Origin: Hymenobacter tibetensis
GTDB taxonomy: Bacteria; Bacteroidota; Bacteroidia; Cytophagales; Hymenobacteraceae
Assembly: GCF_022827545.1 (NCBI RefSeq)
Contig: NZ_CP094669.1
Span: forward strand, 4,395,001 to 4,459,000
Length of the DNA stretch: 64,000 bases
Direction of reading: 5' to 3'
Both the position numbers and the translations under genes were made by a program. The notes below the pieces were generated by a model that worked only from the letters and a program-made list of their open reading frames with translations, was not told the DNA's origin and did not search any database. Below are positions 33,268-42,126 of this stretch, one piece after another; positions within the stretch are counted from its first letter, which is position 1, and each line of letters opens with the position of its first letter.

Positions 33268-35844
33268 CTAGCCTCTCTTCGGCCGGACTGCTAGGTAGTC
33301 GAGGTAATATAGCACCTTGATGGACACCGAGTTGTTGTGCGGCGTGTTGATGGTGTTGCTGAGGTTGTTGAAGTAAAGCGGCGTTGCCTCGTTGCCCGAC
33401 CGGTAGTCGTAGTCGGGGTTGTTGGCATTTTTCCAGACCACGCTGATCTGCGAGCCGGGCGCAAACCACCACGAGTACACGGCGTCGATGTTGAAGGCGT
33501 TGTAGGTGTTGTCGCGGTTGCGGCGGTAGTCCACTAGCTCTTCCTGGCCGCCGGGCGAGAGACGAGCGAAGTCCTGGTAGCGCACGTTGCTGGTATAGTG
33601 CCGGGTGCGGAACGTGAACGACATGCGGTTGGAGAAGGTATAAGCCATCGACAGCACGTTGGACACCGTGACGACGTTTCGACGGCCCAAGATTACTTGC
33701 CCCACAAACTCTTGATCGAGCGGCTCGTCCTCGTCCATGCCCCCGTTCACGTAGCCAATCTGGTTTTGCTTGTAGTCCCACTCGATGTTGTAGCGGAAGT
33801 TAAGCTTGTTGTTGACGCGGTAGCGCGGCGACACCGCAAGGCCGTAGCCCATCCGACGCGGGCGCTGCAGCCGGTCGTCCTCCGCGTAGGTGCGGATACC
33901 GCCGTTCACGTCCCAAGCTAGCTTCTTCCGGTAGTCCGTCGACATAAATCCACCCACGTTGGCGCTGCTTGGCACACGTACATAATACTCGCCGAGTGGA
34001 AATACCCGCGGCTCGTAGAAGTCGTTTTTCGTGGGGTCGATATTCACATTGAAGCCAGTGGTGATAAAGCTCTTAGTGAACGTAGTTTGCATGCCCCCCG
34101 CAATACTAACATCCTGGTAACGCGTGGGCTTATAGAGCAACGACTGGGTAATTTCGCTCCAGGTATAGAGGTTGTTTACCTTCCAAAACGGCTTGTACTT
34201 GTTGTAATTGACGTAGATGTTCTGGGAGATGTTGTTGTTGCCGAATAAGATACCCAAGTCGTTGGGGTTGTAGCGGTCGGACTCGATGCCGTGGTTAAAG
34301 CCCCACGTAAGCGCCCCGCTGATTTTGCCGAAGCCTATCTGGTACTTGTAGCCATTTTGGTCGTTGATTTCCTCTTCCGAACCGAACACATTGCCGCGGC
34401 GGCGCGAGTACACGATGCGGCCATCTAGCGCGTAGGAGTTCTTTTTATTGGCAAAACGAAACAAGCCACCCGTTACGTTGGCATCATAGGTGCTGCCAGC
34501 GCGCGTCACGTTGGTGTTGATGAGCGAAACGTAGGAGTTGTTTTTCAGGCTCTGGTCGAGGACTGCGATGCTGTAATTGCTGAACGGCTGCGTTTTCACG
34601 GAGCGCTCCTCCCCCGATTCGTTGTTGCGGATGGTGGCGTACACGTCATTGCTGACGGCGTTGAAAAGTCCTACGCCCAGGCCTTTGCTGGTACGCCCCG
34701 ATACTTTGGTGGCGTTCAGCAAGCGCGTTTCGGCAGGGTTTTTCACCAGCTTTTCATTGGACCCTACTTCCACGTCATAGAAGCCAATGGGTGTGGCTCC
34801 CACTCGCCGCGAGTAAAACAGGTTGCCTTTGTTGAAGAGCTCGGTGCCTTCAGTGAAGAATTGGCGGTTTTCGTTGAACTGCACCTCGAACGGCGAGAGG
34901 TTTAGCACTTGGTTGTCGCTCTGCACCTGCCCGAAATCAGGCACCAGCGTGGCATCCAGCGTGAAGCTCTCATTGATACCCCACTTCACGTCGGCGCCCC
35001 CATTGAAGCTGTTGGTGGTACGGCGCGTGCCTTCCGCGTTCAACGGGTTGTGGTTGACGTAGGTTGACACGTAGGGCGTAAGCGAAAGGCGCAACGGCGG
35101 CTTGATGTCGCGAATACCTTTCAGCTCGCCCCACTGGTTCACAAACCCGTCTACGGCCGGCTTCACTTCGTTCCAAAAGAACGCCTGGTTTTCGCGCTTG
35201 CGCTGCCGCATAAAGTTGAGGCCCCATTGCTGCTCCACGTTTTTGCTGAAGCGAATGGCCGAGTACGGAATGCGCATTTCCGCCACCCAATCGGTGCCTT
35301 TAAGGGCTGTGCGAGACTCCCACACCGCATTCCAGGCAAAATCTTCCCCGCCAGCCGGCGAGTAGCGGCAATCCATCTGCACACCGCCCGTTGTCACGAA
35401 AAAGCCATAGCCGTTGAGTTTGTCGCTGTACGTGTCCAGGAAAATGCCGATGAAATCGGTGTTGCCGAAGTCGTCGCGTGGCGTTAGTTCTCGCGGAATG
35501 GAATCGGCGTGCACATCGTGCATAATAGCCCCAACGTAGATGTTGGCGTCATCGTAGAGGATGCGCACTTCCGTGGGGTGCTTTTCGTGTGGGCCAGGAT
35601 TGGGGCGGTTCTGAATGAAATCGGTGGCGGTGGGGGCCTGCTGCCAAATGGCTTCGTCCAGCAAGCCGTCCAGCTTGATAGCGTCGGTGATGCGCACGGC
35701 CTGTAGCTGACGCTTGGGAGCTGGCACTTTGGCATCGGTAGCAACGGCCGAGGGAGTGGCACTAGGTTGCTGTTGCGCAGTGGCAGAACCAGCTAGCAGC
35801 ACCGTGCTCAGCCAGAAGAACAAGACAAAGCGGTAGCTGATCAC
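33268..35844 (-). CDS. DUF5916/CBM9-like outer-membrane protein
   Basis: About 858 aa if the GTG at 35844 is used (giving the signal MISYRFVLFFWLSTVLLAG...); a TTG at 35874 is an alternative. After the signal, residues about 60-230 match a carbohydrate-binding-module-9-like domain: 'IKLDGLLDEAIWQQAP', 'VRILYDDANIYVGA', 'DFGNTDFIGIFLDTY', and 'WVAEMRIPYSAIRF'. The rest is DUF5916, a long beta-barrel-like region with 'RSVKTQPFSNY', 'WGFNHGIESDRY' and repeated aromatic strands. It is probably an outer-membrane protein that binds a glycan or another envelope ligand. The binding partner cannot be stated. Confidence 0.85.
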   Translation of the reverse strand: MISYRFVLFFWLSTVLLAGSATAQQQPSATPSAVATDAKVPAPKRQLQAVRITDAIKLDGLLDEAIWQQAPTATDFIQNRPNPGPHEKHPTEVRILYDDANIYVGAIMHDVHADSIPRELTPRDDFGNTDFIGIFLDTYSDKLNGYGFFVTTGGVQMDCRYSPAGGEDFAWNAVWESRTALKGTDWVAEMRIPYSAIRFSKNVEQQWGLNFMRQRKRENQAFFWNEVKPAVDGFVNQWGELKGIRDIKPPLRLSLTPYVSTYVNHNPLNAEGTRRTTNSFNGGADVKWGINESFTLDATLVPDFGQVQSDNQVLNLSPFEVQFNENRQFFTEGTELFNKGNLFYSRRVGATPIGFYDVEVGSNEKLVKNPAETRLLNATKVSGRTSKGLGVGLFNAVSNDVYATIRNNESGEERSVKTQPFSNYSIAVLDQSLKNNSYVSLINTNVTRAGSTYDANVTGGLFRFANKKNSYALDGRIVYSRRRGNVFGSEEEINDQNGYKYQIGFGKISGALTWGFNHGIESDRYNPNDLGILFGNNNISQNIYVNYNKYKPFWKVNNLYTWSEITQSLLYKPTRYQDVSIAGGMQTTFTKSFITTGFNVNIDPTKNDFYEPRVFPLGEYYVRVPSSANVGGFMSTDYRKKLAWDVNGGIRTYAEDDRLQRPRRMGYGLAVSPRYRVNNKLNFRYNIEWDYKQNQIGYVNGGMDEDEPLDQEFVGQVILGRRNVVTVSNVLSMAYTFSNRMSFTFRTRHYTSNVRYQDFARLSPGGQEELVDYRRNRDNTYNAFNIDAVYSWWFAPGSQISVVWKNANNPDYDYRSGNEATPLYFNNLSNTINTPHNNSVSIKVLYYLDYLAVRPKRG

Positions 35845-35874
35845 GACGGAAGGGCGGGATAGAAATGGGTTCAA

Positions 35875-36230
35875 ACAGGAAGGAACTTAACGTATGCCTA
35901 GGTGCGGCCGCAAGGAAGATTCAACGGTCTGGGGGCACTGTTGGCAGAGAAACATGGGCTAAAAAAGACCTGATTTAGATACTGGTTCGGTACTACGTCC
36001 TTGACAAACGGTACGCCACCCAACTCCGTCACGCACCATAGCTGCATTAGCGTTTTCAAGTATATGAAGCTATAGATGCTCTTCGGCGCTTAACCGTTGC
36101 TTGACCTATCTATTTTCTTGTCGAGCCGTGGTTCAGGAGTTGGCTGGAAACCTATTGTAGCCGTGAATACCGCCGTAGAGGTCAGACGTTACAACAATTT
36201 CAAAATTTATTTTCAACTCGTACTTGCCCG
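35875..36230. other. Non-coding spacer (about 360 bp)
   Basis: No open frame or strong structure seen between the DUF5916 gene start and the terminator of the M56 gene. It must carry the DUF5916 promoter; no exact TAnnTTTG box was found. Confidence 0.5.
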
Positions 36231-36266
36231 ATAAAAAAGCCGGCCACTGTTGCAGCAGCGGCCGGC
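36231..36266 (-). terminator. Terminator of the BlaI-M56 operon
   Basis: On the minus strand, the stem GCCGGCC/GGCCGGC (36260-36266 and 36239-36245) is followed by a run of T's (complement of the A's at 36233-36238). It lies just past the M56 stop at 36275. Confidence 0.85.
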
Positions 36267-36274
36267 GCGGTGAT

Positions 36275-38911
36275 TCACTCACTCACCGAAATATCTATAG
36301 TTGATGATGATTTACTGTTGTTGGTATCGGCCGAGTGCCCGAGCAGCTTGCGGTATTTAGCGGCTAGCTCTTCTGACTGCTGCGTTCCATTTACCGTCAG
36401 TCCTTTGGCATTGACTTGCAACGAGAATCCCTTCGCGTTTTTATCAAGCAACCCATCCTGCTTCAGCTCTTCCCGAATCCGGTCGGTGTTGACGTGCGGG
36501 GCTGCCGGAGCCCGTGGCACCGCAGGTACCCGCGGTACCAGAGGCGTGCGGGGCACGGCCGGGACACGCGGAACGGCAGGAGTACGCGGGAAGGCTGGCG
36601 TGCGCGGTGCCGAAGGCGCACGCGGCGCTGGCGGAGGCGGGGGCATCTCGTCGTTGAAGGCGAAAGACGAGTTGCTGTTGCTTTGCTGCTGTATATTGAC
36701 TGAGCCCGTTGCGCTCAGCTTACGGCCCGTGCTGCTTTCGTATAGCTTCACGTACTTATCACGCATTGCCTCCGACTGCTTGTTGCCGTTAACCGACATG
36801 CTCTTTTGGCTCAGCGCGAAGCTGAAATTGTTGGCATCCCGAACTAAGTTGTCTTTCGCTAGCTCAGCATACAGCGCTTTGTGCCATGCTGCCTGTTCTT
36901 TGTCGCGCTGAGCTTGCTCTTTGTTGCGGCGAGTTTGCTCTACATTACGCCGCGCCTGCTCTTCGTTACGCCGTACCTGCTCTCTGTCACGTCGGGCTTG
37001 GTCTTGGTCGCGTAGCACCTGCTCTCTGTCACGGTGGGCTTGGTCTCGGTCACGTTGAGCCTGCTCTCTGTCTTGCTTTTCTTGGGTGCGCAGCTCTTGC
37101 AGTTCCTGCATATGCTCTTGGCGCAACTCCTTCAGGTTCTCCCGCAATTCTTGCTGCTCATCGGCGCTTAAGCTTTCTTTCACCAACTGGTCTTCCAGCA
37201 CCTTTTCCTCGATCTGGAATTGCTTCAGCATGCTTTGGCTGGCATCATGCAGCTCCATTGCCTGCCCAGCTTCTTGCAGTGCCAGCTTCGAGAGTTCTTC
37301 GGCATCGCTGGCATTCGGCGATCTGCCGGCTAGCGCATCGGTGGCCATTCGGTTGGAGAGGGTCTGGATTCGGTCAACATGTTCTTGGCTGCCCGCAACG
37401 GTGGTTTTCGCCTTGCCTCCGGCCTGCTCCGCTTTTTCTAGGGACGCACGGTAGGCCTCCAGCTCGGCGGCGGGCACCTTTTTGCCATCCACATACACAT
37501 CCGACACTGCACCGCTTTCGTCTTTCACCACCACGGTCAGGCCTTTGATTTCGTTGAGGCGGGCCTTACCGGACTTGGTGAGCAGTTTGGGGTTGGTTTG
37601 GGCATATACCACCACCGTGTCGTCGAGCGGCTTTGCTTCGCTGGCCTCGAGCCCAACGGCAGCGTCTTCTGTGGCGCCTTGCGCTTCCATTGCAGGTGCT
37701 AGTTCTGCCGCTACCTCCTCGGCTACGTCTACGGACCCAGCCGTTTCGGTGGCCGCAGTGGGTGTAGTGAATGAAGCCGCACTCAACGACAGCACCGTAC
37801 TCACAGTGAGTAGCCCAACGCTGAACAACACAACACAAGCGGCCCAGAAACCATCGGAGAATGTGGGAGCCGCTGCCCGATGCTGCACCAAGCGACGTAC
37901 CCGGTTCAGCAAGGAGCCCGGAGCCCCCGCGGCTGCCATAGCCAACTTCGGGCTGAGTGTGGCGGGGGCATGTTGCAAGGCAGCCAAGGAAGCCAATGCC
38001 TGCGCCAACACCAAGGAGTCGCCGCACAGTTCGGTGGCAATATCGTCGCAGCAGTTTTCGCGCTCGGTGCGCAGGCAACCCGACAGGAACCATACGGCCG
38101 GATGGTAGAAGAACAGAATTTCAGCTACCGATTGCAGCAGGTTGAACAGATAGTCGCGGCGCATCACGTGGGCGAGTTCATGGGCCAGAATAGCTTCCAG
38201 CTCACTGCCCGACAACCCCGACGCTGCACTCATAGGCAACAGCACCACCGGCTTCAGCCAGCCTATCACTAGCGGCCCCGGAACCAGCCCGGAAGCCAGA
38301 ATCTGGACTGGACGACGCAGGTTGGTACGGCTGGCCAGCGCGTCGAGGCGCGTTTGCCACTCCGCAGGGAGGGCCGCCACCCGGTAGCGCCGCAGCCGCT
38401 GTACATACGCCAGGCTACCCAAGAAGCGCAATGTCATGGCCAACATGCCAAGCAGCCAGGCCACCACCACAAAAGGCATGTTGCGTTCCAGGTACACTTT
38501 GCCTGCTGTCAGCAACTGCTGCAACCGGGAGGAGGGCTGCGTTGCCATTTCGGTTTCGGCAGCTACTATCCCGTCGGTAGTCACCAGTTGGCCGTTGTCC
38601 TGAACAACCACATCGGCAGAGGCAGCCAACGAGGTGGTAGCCGGGGCTTCCGTCAGTAACACCAGCTCATTAGTAGTGGAAGTGCTGAACGTGTGGTAGT
38701 AGTAGCCAAACGTGATACCACTCAGCACCAACAGCCCGAGCAACGAGGCGGCAGCTACCCGGTACCGCAAAGCGGCGGCATGGCGGTGCAACAGCATAAG
38801 CAGCATGGCGGCGGTCAGGGCCACCAGGGCACCTTGCCAAACCGAGTGCAGCAGTGTCCAACCCAAGGCGCGCATCAGCGCCGGCGACCCATAGTGCTCA
38901 AGCAAGTTCAT
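36275..38911 (-). CDS. M56-family sensor metalloprotease (BlaR1-like) with extended tail
   Basis: 878 aa from the ATG at 38911, which overlaps the BlaI stop by 14 bp, so the two are co-translated. Several transmembrane helices (about 12-43, 55-75, 145-170, 355-380) surround the zinc motif HELAH at 244-248 with 'FYHPAVWFLSGCLRTEREN' downstream. This part resembles BlaR1/MecR1, which sense a stimulus and cleave the cognate repressor. The large C-terminal region, which topology places outside the cytoplasm, is unusual. A coiled coil (about 575-680) of repeating Q-x-x-R-(D/R)-x-(E/D)-Q units is followed by a 45-residue module, a proline-rich (PRxPxVP) linker (about 755-805), then a second copy of that module. 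Confidence 0.88.
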   Translation of the reverse strand: MNLLEHYGSPALMRALGWTLLHSVWQGALVALTAAMLLMLLHRHAAALRYRVAAASLLGLLVLSGITFGYYYHTFSTSTTNELVLLTEAPATTSLAASADVVVQDNGQLVTTDGIVAAETEMATQPSSRLQQLLTAGKVYLERNMPFVVVAWLLGMLAMTLRFLGSLAYVQRLRRYRVAALPAEWQTRLDALASRTNLRRPVQILASGLVPGPLVIGWLKPVVLLPMSAASGLSGSELEAILAHELAHVMRRDYLFNLLQSVAEILFFYHPAVWFLSGCLRTERENCCDDIATELCGDSLVLAQALASLAALQHAPATLSPKLAMAAAGAPGSLLNRVRRLVQHRAAAPTFSDGFWAACVVLFSVGLLTVSTVLSLSAASFTTPTAATETAGSVDVAEEVAAELAPAMEAQGATEDAAVGLEASEAKPLDDTVVVYAQTNPKLLTKSGKARLNEIKGLTVVVKDESGAVSDVYVDGKKVPAAELEAYRASLEKAEQAGGKAKTTVAGSQEHVDRIQTLSNRMATDALAGRSPNASDAEELSKLALQEAGQAMELHDASQSMLKQFQIEEKVLEDQLVKESLSADEQQELRENLKELRQEHMQELQELRTQEKQDREQAQRDRDQAHRDREQVLRDQDQARRDREQVRRNEEQARRNVEQTRRNKEQAQRDKEQAAWHKALYAELAKDNLVRDANNFSFALSQKSMSVNGNKQSEAMRDKYVKLYESSTGRKLSATGSVNIQQQSNSNSSFAFNDEMPPPPPAPRAPSAPRTPAFPRTPAVPRVPAVPRTPLVPRVPAVPRAPAAPHVNTDRIREELKQDGLLDKNAKGFSLQVNAKGLTVNGTQQSEELAAKYRKLLGHSADTNNSKSSSTIDISVSE

Positions 38912-39323
38912 CGTCTTGTTTGTTAGGGTTGGAGGGGTTGCGCTGTTCTTCAATCTGGTTGAGCAAGCTCCGAATCTGCGCCAGCTCGTCGGCGGAGGTG
39001 GTGCGGTTGCCCAGGGCCTGCATCACCATTTTCATGGCCGAACCCCCGAAGGTGGAATCCACGAACCGGTCGAGGAGCAAGCCTTGGGTTTCCTCTTCCC
39101 GCACCGCGGCCCGGTAAACGTGTGTCTTGGAATCGTCTTCGCGCAACACCAAGCCTTTATCGAGCATGAGTTGGAGCAGCTTGAGCGTGGTGGTATAGCC
39201 TACCTCACGGCGCTGGTTGAGCTGGTCGTTGGCGAACCGAACCGTGCTGGGGCCATGTTGCCACAGCACCTGAAGAATCTCCAGCTCGGATTCGGTGGGT
39301 TTGGGGATGGGGGTCTTGCTCAT
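38898..39323 (-). CDS. BlaI/MecI-family transcriptional repressor
   Basis: 141-aa winged-helix repressor of the BlaI/MecI/CopY family. N-terminal pattern 'KPTESELEILQVLWQHGPST' with the recognition region 'VGYTTTLKLLQLMLDKGLVL' is diagnostic, and the C-terminal helices dimerise. It binds palindromic operators and is inactivated when the partner M56 protease responds to a signal. That partner is encoded immediately downstream with a 14-bp overlap, and three operator-like palindromes lie right upstream (39343-39416), implying autoregulation. Confidence 0.93.
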   Translation of the reverse strand: MSKTPIPKPTESELEILQVLWQHGPSTVRFANDQLNQRREVGYTTTLKLLQLMLDKGLVLREDDSKTHVYRAAVREEETQGLLLDRFVDSTFGGSAMKMVMQALGNRTTSADELAQIRSLLNQIEEQRNPSNPNKQDDELA

Positions 39324-39342
39324 GGAAAGGGCTGTTTTATAC

Positions 39343-39416
39343 TACGACATGTTTCGTACATCAAACATATACGAAACATGTCGTAGATACAAACATACTA
39401 TACGAAATATTTCGTG
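39343..39416. promoter_or_regulatory. Three BlaI-type operator palindromes
   Basis: Three 16-bp imperfect palindromes with the pattern TACGAnA...TTTCGTA: TACGACATGTTTCGTA (39343-39358), TACGAAACATGTCGTA (39370-39385) and TACGAAATATTTCGTG (39401-39416). The first two are reverse complements of each other, giving 17-bp inverted arms. Placed 20-93 bp before the BlaI ATG, they are the likely operators. Confidence 0.7.
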
Positions 39417-39472
39417 CATCACAAGCCGGACGGCCATGACCATACTCCTAGCCGCCTCTAACCAGCACGATC

Positions 39473-40297
39473 CTACAGCTTCTTCATCCCCTCGATGCTG
39501 CTACTTCTCAAGTTGATACCTCCGTTGGTAGTCACCACCGAAACCAGTGCGCCCCCCTCTCCTAGCTTGGTATCTAGGCTACGGCCTATTTTCCCGGTCA
39601 CCGTTATCGGATAGTCAGTGCTGAGGCCGCCGTGCTGGGTGGCGGTTTTGAGTTGCGCCGAATACGCCGCCGGAATACGCCAGTTGATGCCGCCGTTGGT
39701 GGTCGTCACGTCCAGGCCCTTGCCTTCCCACTTCTTGCCGGTGAGCGTTACGTTTACGCCACCGTTCGTGGTAGTGCCGCGCACGTCGCCCCCCAGATTA
39801 GCCAGTGAAATACCGCCGTTATGGGCCTCGAATGTAACGGCCGCCTGCGTGCCTTCAATGCTGATACCGCCGTTGTAGGTGTTCAAAGCCAGGGCAGTAC
39901 GGCGCGGCACAAACACCTCGTAGCTCACCGACCAGTTGTCGTCGTTGCTGGCTTCGGCCTTGAGCACGTTGCCAGTGCTTTTGATTTGCACGGCCTTCAC
40001 TTGCTCTTGCGCCGCCGTGGTGGAGCTGGCCCAGCTTTGCACCCGGGCCCGCACCCGCACATCGGCCCCGTCCCAGCCGCGCACCGCAATACCTCCGTTG
40101 CGGCGGCCATCAATGGTAAGCGTTTGGCCGGCAGCCGGAGCGGCCAGCGTCAGGTCGCGGATTTCGCAGAAACCTTTCTGCTTGTTGCCGTAGCTGTTTT
40201 CTTCGCAGGTCGAGCGGAAAGCTGGAGCGGTTGGTGTCTGGGCCAGGGCGTGCAGGCTCAGGAGCGCCAGCAGGCAAGAGGTAAGTACTGTTTTCAT
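39473..40297 (-). CDS. Exported 'NGGI'-repeat protein (DUF4097-like)
   Basis: 274 aa with signal peptide MKTVLTSCLLALLSLHALAQ. From residue 66 on it contains seven copies of an NGG(I/V)-type turn (positions about 67, 142, 160, 178, 201, 222 as HGG, and 258), such as 'YNGGISIEGT', 'HNGGISLANL', 'TNGGVNVTL' and 'TNGGINWRI'. Copies from 142 onward recur every 18-23 residues, like rungs of a right-handed beta-helix, the fold predicted for DUF4097 putative adhesins. It is last in the six-gene run that starts with the sigma factor at 44454. Surface exposure is inferred. Confidence 0.72.
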   Translation of the reverse strand: MKTVLTSCLLALLSLHALAQTPTAPAFRSTCEENSYGNKQKGFCEIRDLTLAAPAAGQTLTIDGRRNGGIAVRGWDGADVRVRARVQSWASSTTAAQEQVKAVQIKSTGNVLKAEASNDDNWSVSYEVFVPRRTALALNTYNGGISIEGTQAAVTFEAHNGGISLANLGGDVRGTTTNGGVNVTLTGKKWEGKGLDVTTTNGGINWRIPAAYSAQLKTATQHGGLSTDYPITVTGKIGRSLDTKLGEGGALVSVVTTNGGINLRSSSIEGMKKL

Positions 40298-40420
40298 GAT
40301 GGGTAGTTGTTTATTGCTACTTGTCTATTGTTAGGGCAAGCTGTTATGTAGTGGCGGGCAGTTGGTTAGTGCAGCCAAGGTTATTCCTCCGGGCAGCACC
40401 CTACTACGCTGGCCTATACT

Positions 40421-41149
40421 TTATTGCTTGGGCTTGCGGAAAAACACGTCTCCGCTAATAGATTCCAGCTTGAGCAGCGGACCACTGCCGCTGGCCAACG
40501 CCCCGCGTAATTGGTACCCCACAATGGGGTTGTCTTTCCGATTCTCGAATGCCACCTCTTGGTCGGTGTACACCTCGCCGGTAATGGTTTTCAAGGCAAT
40601 GGCGGCGGCTTTGGTAGGCGGCCAGCTAACATCCACGAAGCCACTGATGGACTTGGCTTCCAGCGGCCCCGTCAGCCCCACCACGTCGATATTGCCGGTG
40701 ATGGTTCGCACGCTGACATCGGCGCCCGCGGGCACCATAATGTCGTAGTTGATGGTGGAGCACACGGTCGCCCCATCCTTGGGGCCCTTGTCTGAAGAGC
40801 CGAAATAACTGCTTGTGGTTCTGTTAGGCGGACAGTCGCCGGGCTTAGCAGTGGCGAGTATCTCTTTGCTGAGGTCAGTTGCTACGGTTACGTTGCTCGA
40901 CGTTTCGCTGAAAGAGAATTGCAGCGCCTCGTTGAGCTTGTTGTCGTTGATGTCGACTGTGGCCCGCACGTGCAGCTGGTTGTCGGTGGCCGGCCGGATA
41001 CGAATGGCGTTGCCAAACCGCAAATCCAGCACAATTCGCTGACCAGTTTTGATGGCCGCGTTTTCCTCGATGATTTTCTGGGCGAAAGCCGGCCTGGTAG
41101 CACCGGCCATCACTCCAACAAGCAGGAAAAGCATTAGAAACCGATGCAT
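40421..41149 (-). CDS. DUF4097-family exported protein
   Basis: 242 aa, signal peptide to about residue 23. Beta-rich repeats and 'VSVRTITGNIDVVGLTGPLE', 'SISGFVDVSWPPTKAA', 'TITGEVYTDQEV', ending in SISGDVFFRKPKQ. The repeating '(T/S)I(S/T)G(D/E/F)' units are the DUF4097 signature, and the C-terminal motif matches that of the paralogue at 42127 (TISGDIFVRKAK). It lies in the sigma/anti-sigma operon, 63 bp after the hydrolase gene. A periplasmic or surface role is inferred. Confidence 0.8.
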   Translation of the reverse strand: MHRFLMLFLLVGVMAGATRPAFAQKIIEENAAIKTGQRIVLDLRFGNAIRIRPATDNQLHVRATVDINDNKLNEALQFSFSETSSNVTVATDLSKEILATAKPGDCPPNRTTSSYFGSSDKGPKDGATVCSTINYDIMVPAGADVSVRTITGNIDVVGLTGPLEAKSISGFVDVSWPPTKAAAIALKTITGEVYTDQEVAFENRKDNPIVGYQLRGALASGSGPLLKLESISGDVFFRKPKQ

Positions 41150-41212
41150 GAGTTAGAGTTTTAGGAGGTTGGAACTGAAAAGAAAGAGTTGTCAGAGGCA
41201 AGCCCGGCAACG

Positions 41213-42118
41213 TCACTGCAGGAGCTTGTCGAGTAGGTTGCGCATCACTTCTTCACCATTTTTTCTGTAGATGAAGCCATGATTTCCTTGCTCAACCGTT
41301 TCTAGGTGCCAAGCGGTGGCTTCCGCTTTGTGCAGGTTGTAAGTGGCTAGCACGTTCTTGTACAGATACAGGCTATCATCTTTGGCATGCAGCGAGTAGA
41401 AGGGCTTGGCTGACAACGCCTTGAAATTGATGTCGCCTACTTGCAGCTTGGGCAGCGCGGCGAAACTGTAGAAGCCCGCAAACAAGTTGGAGTGGTGGCT
41501 AGCAAACCAAAACGTGGCGGAGCCTCCGTTCGACATGCCACCCAGGTACACTTGCTTGGCGTCGATATGATAGGTTTGCTTGGCGGCACTAACTACATCC
41601 AGCACGTATTGAAAGGAAGCCAGCTGGTTCATCCAGCCAAAGTCTTTTCTGGCGAAAGGATACAGCACAATGGCGTTGTAGCGCTCCGCCAGCGCAAATA
41701 TGGATTCGGTGGCGTACTCTGGATCTTTGTACTGAAACTGCTTGGTGGACCCTACCCCACCGTGCAGGTACACAATGGTTTTATGTGGTTTAGCCGGGTC
41801 GTAGTGGGTGGGCACGTACACCCAGTAAGGCACTTGCAGCGAGTCGGCTTGTATGAAATACAACGCAACCCCAGTAGGCGCTTTCCTGAACGTGTTGCCA
41901 CTGCGAGGCCGAATGGCGTTGCCGGTTGTTTTGGCTAGCCACTGCTTTTCCACGGCCGCAATGCTATCAGCCGATAGCTTTTTCTGCGCTTGAACTGGTC
42001 TGCCGACGGCTAACAGTACCAGCAAGAGTAGCAGGAAGTGCTTCCTATACCGGGCCGGCCGCTCGCTGTTGCGCTTGCTGGGCACGTACTGTTCTGGTAG
42101 CATAACGGAGCCGCGCAT
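41213..42118 (-). CDS. Exported alpha/beta-hydrolase (esterase/peptidase type)
   Basis: 301 aa (ATG at 42118; an internal ATG at 42103 is also plausible). A hydrophobic segment (about 27-44, LLLLLVLLAVGRPVQAQ) is a signal peptide. The hydrolase domain shows 'HKTIVYLHGGVGSTKQF', 'DAKQVYLGGMSNGGSATFW' with nucleophile Ser in GMSNGG, 'LHAKDDSLYLYKN', and the His in 'VEQGNHGFIY'. It resembles the S9/dienelactone-type esterase group. It is placed 8 bp after the DUF4097 gene at 42127, so translational coupling is likely, suggesting a shared envelope task. Confidence 0.84.
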   Translation of the reverse strand: MRGSVMLPEQYVPSKRNSERPARYRKHFLLLLLVLLAVGRPVQAQKKLSADSIAAVEKQWLAKTTGNAIRPRSGNTFRKAPTGVALYFIQADSLQVPYWVYVPTHYDPAKPHKTIVYLHGGVGSTKQFQYKDPEYATESIFALAERYNAIVLYPFARKDFGWMNQLASFQYVLDVVSAAKQTYHIDAKQVYLGGMSNGGSATFWFASHHSNLFAGFYSFAALPKLQVGDINFKALSAKPFYSLHAKDDSLYLYKNVLATYNLHKAEATAWHLETVEQGNHGFIYRKNGEEVMRNLLDKLLQ

Positions 42119-42126
42119 GGTATTCG

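Noticed and set aside
36890..37080. Repetitive DNA looking like a tandem repeat array or possible CRISPR-like region
   Set aside because: It encodes the in-frame coiled-coil repeats of the M56 protease tail; unit spacing follows codons, and there are no unique spacers.
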